NCBI GenBank assembly: GCA_011088215.1
Contig: JAALKD010000010.1
Coordinates: 1-64,000, forward strand
Length of the DNA: 64,000 nt
Reading direction: 5' to 3'
From: Sphingomonadales bacterium
GTDB taxonomy: Bacteria; Pseudomonadota; Alphaproteobacteria; Sphingomonadales; Kordiimonadaceae
This document shows, in pieces, positions 62,720-64,000 of the stretch. Position 1 is the stretch's first letter; each line of letters starts with the position of its first letter. The notes beneath the pieces are model-generated. The model was given only the letters and a program-made list of their open reading frames with translations. It was not told the origin of the DNA and did not search any database. A program made the translations under genes and the position numbers.

Positions 62720-63646
62720 TTGCGAGCATTGATATTCGCAGGTGCAATAGCGGCAACGATACAGATTACAGGCAGTTTCTTGATGGCACTTTCCGGTACA
62801 TTATTAGGAATTAAGACCAGTACGCTTTACCAAACGCTGAAATATGCCATTTACTTGTTGATTTTATACAATGTGGTGCATTTCACCCTTGAGGACTTTA
62901 TGGCGTCTGAACACCGGTTCAGGAATGGTATTACCCTGTCCAATTTTACCGACGCTTTCGCCCAAGCAGTTGATTCCGTGGCTTGGTTTGTACTTTTGCT
63001 GATGCTTGAACTGGAAACTTGGGTTGTAGATGACGAAAAGCTAAAAGGCTGGCTGCGTTGGGTTATAAACGGCGTTGCAGCCATTTGTTATTTCTTTATC
63101 GTAAAAGCGTTCCTTGGATATTACGGTAAGCTGATTTTTGTACTGGACTTTAACCTCGCCGAAATTGTCAATGCCTGCGAAGTGGTCGGCGTTCAACTAT
63201 CTTATATGGTCAATATTGATACATACGCAGCCTTGGCGGCAGACAACTGCGCTCAAGTCGGTACCGCGCCCTACTTTATCAACGAAGCTGACAGCATTAT
63301 TGCAAGCAGCAAAATATATGAAGACGCCATTTTGCTTGGATATACCGAAGTTATCAATTCGGGTACCTGGCTGATGATTGTGCTTGTACTATGGGTGGAT
63401 GTTTACCTCCAAGTGCGAGGCGCGCTATCCGCCCGGCTATTTCGCATCAATGCCTGGATTAAGGGCGCGCTTTATTCAATTCTTGTTACCGCCGCAATCA
63501 TTTGGGGACTTTACGGCGAATTCCTCGATTTTTGGGACGCTTTCATCTGGATTGTCGCTTTTGTTTTCATCGAAATGAACCTGTTCCAGTGGCATGAGGA
63601 AACCGAAGCAAAAACCACAAACAAACAGCGGAAACAAAGCATATGA
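62720..63646 (+). CDS. Multi-pass membrane protein of unknown function
   Basis: A membrane protein with about six to seven helices (clearest: LKYAIYLLILYNVVHF, VAWFVLLLMLELETW, WVINGVAAICYFFIV, TWLMIVLVLWVDVYL, YSILVTAAIIWGLYG) and a non-membrane stretch at about 150-200. The start is uncertain: the TTG at 62720 has no good ribosome site, the open frame reaches back to about 62615, and an ATG exists at 62782. It overlaps puuD by 4 bases (ATGA), so it is co-translated with a polyamine gene. I know no such protein in puu operons. Confidence 0.6.
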   Translation: MRALIFAGAIAATIQITGSFLMALSGTLLGIKTSTLYQTLKYAIYLLILYNVVHFTLEDFMASEHRFRNGITLSNFTDAFAQAVDSVAWFVLLLMLELETWVVDDEKLKGWLRWVINGVAAICYFFIVKAFLGYYGKLIFVLDFNLAEIVNACEVVGVQLSYMVNIDTYAALAADNCAQVGTAPYFINEADSIIASSKIYEDAILLGYTEVINSGTWLMIVLVLWVDVYLQVRGALSARLFRINAWIKGALYSILVTAAIIWGLYGEFLDFWDAFIWIVAFVFIEMNLFQWHEETEAKTTNKQRKQSI

Positions 63647-64000
63647 AACCGGTTATAGGCGTTATCTGTGAAACTGCCAGGCACGGCCTGCATGTGTATC
63701 AGCAAACCGGTGACAAATATCTTCAGGCGGTTGTGCGGTCGGCCGACTGTGTTCCTTTATTGATTCCCGCGATGACCGATCGCGTCTCAGCGCAAGATTT
63801 TCTTGGGCGGTTGGACGGCCTCTTGTTAACTGGGGGTTATAGCAATGTCGAACGTGCGCGATACGGCATGGCTCCCGCTCCGGCAGGCGAACATGAAGAC
63901 CCTGCAAGGGATGAGCTGTCATTTAGCCTCATTCCCGCCGCATTGAAGAAGGCCCTGCCACTGTTGGGCATTTGCCGTGGGTTTCAGGAGTTAAATGTGG
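63643..64000 (+). CDS. puuD: Gamma-glutamyl-GABA hydrolase PuuD (3' truncated)
   Basis: A class I glutamine-amidotransferase-like hydrolase, cut by the right edge after about 119 residues. It has PVIGVICETA at the start, GLLLTGGYSNVE, and the nucleophile Cys in the elbow LLGICRGFQELNV. PuuD releases GABA from gamma-glutamyl-GABA, the last step of the gamma-glutamylated putrescine route, which agrees with puuA and puuB on the other side. Confidence 0.85.
   Translation, partial: MKPVIGVICETARHGLHVYQQTGDKYLQAVVRSADCVPLLIPAMTDRVSAQDFLGRLDGLLLTGGYSNVERARYGMAPAPAGEHEDPARDELSFSLIPAALKKALPLLGICRGFQELNV

Overview
The window looks like a chromosomal piece of a free-living, probably marine alphaproteobacterium of roughly 50 % GC. 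The evidence is the clade-specific flagellar regulators FliX, FlbT and FlaF, a DksA with one zinc-finger cysteine, a tiny aa3-oxidase subunit IV, an HspQ, and several flagellins read from sigma-54 promoters. The genus cannot be fixed from the sequence; a Kordiimonas- or Caulobacterales-like organism fits best. I see no rRNA, tRNA, CRISPR array, insertion sequence or phage. The first 33 bases are a pure C run and look like a sequencing or assembly artefact at a contig end.

Region 1 (1-6.3 kb) is flagellar: the 3' end of flgA, then flgH, dksA (-), fliX (-) divergent from flgI, the rod-binding flgJ-type gene, a FlgN-like gene, a small unknown gene and a first flagellin.

Region 2 (6.4-28.7 kb) is one long leftward gene series, mostly overlapping or nearly touching. 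Reading 5' to 3' it starts with a TPR glycosyltransferase resembling Caulobacter FlmG (frameshifted here). It continues with a NeuB/PseI-type synthase, a PseF-PseG fusion, a methyltransferase, a polysaccharide pyruvyl transferase, a degenerate cytidylyltransferase-methyltransferase fusion and an asparagine-synthase-like amidotransferase. Then come two split transketolases, an SDR, two iron-type alcohol dehydrogenases, a KdsA-like PEP-condensing enzyme, an ATP-grasp ligase and a GH57-type protein, ending in PseB and PseC. The pse genes point to pseudaminic-acid decoration of flagellin. The transketolase/ADH/KdsA core does not belong to that known pathway and is my main candidate for an undescribed ulosonic-acid-type sugar route.

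Region 3 (28.9-33.9 kb) holds flbT, flaF, three tandem flagellins and flaG. Each flagellin has its own -24/-12 promoter, and they have striking 5' leader hairpins with A-rich loops, the last one covering the ribosome binding site. The first of the three flagellins carries an in-frame TAA that removes its C-terminal domain.

Region 4 (34-64 kb) is mixed: a MoxR/VWA pair; a TonB-like protein; a PhoX-type protein; an HPt / receiver / HPt signalling group whose receiver has Asn at the phosphoacceptor position; a TipN-like polar coiled-coil membrane protein; a TRAP transporter; DUF2336; a sodium:alanine symporter; cytochrome c; MlaC; a GcvR-like ACT protein; DUF4170; HspQ; COX subunit IV; a threonine-dehydratase-like enzyme; a class III aminotransferase; a frameshifted TonB-dependent receptor with a TPR-sulfotransferase; and a putrescine (puuB, puuA, puuD) utilisation group cut by the right edge.
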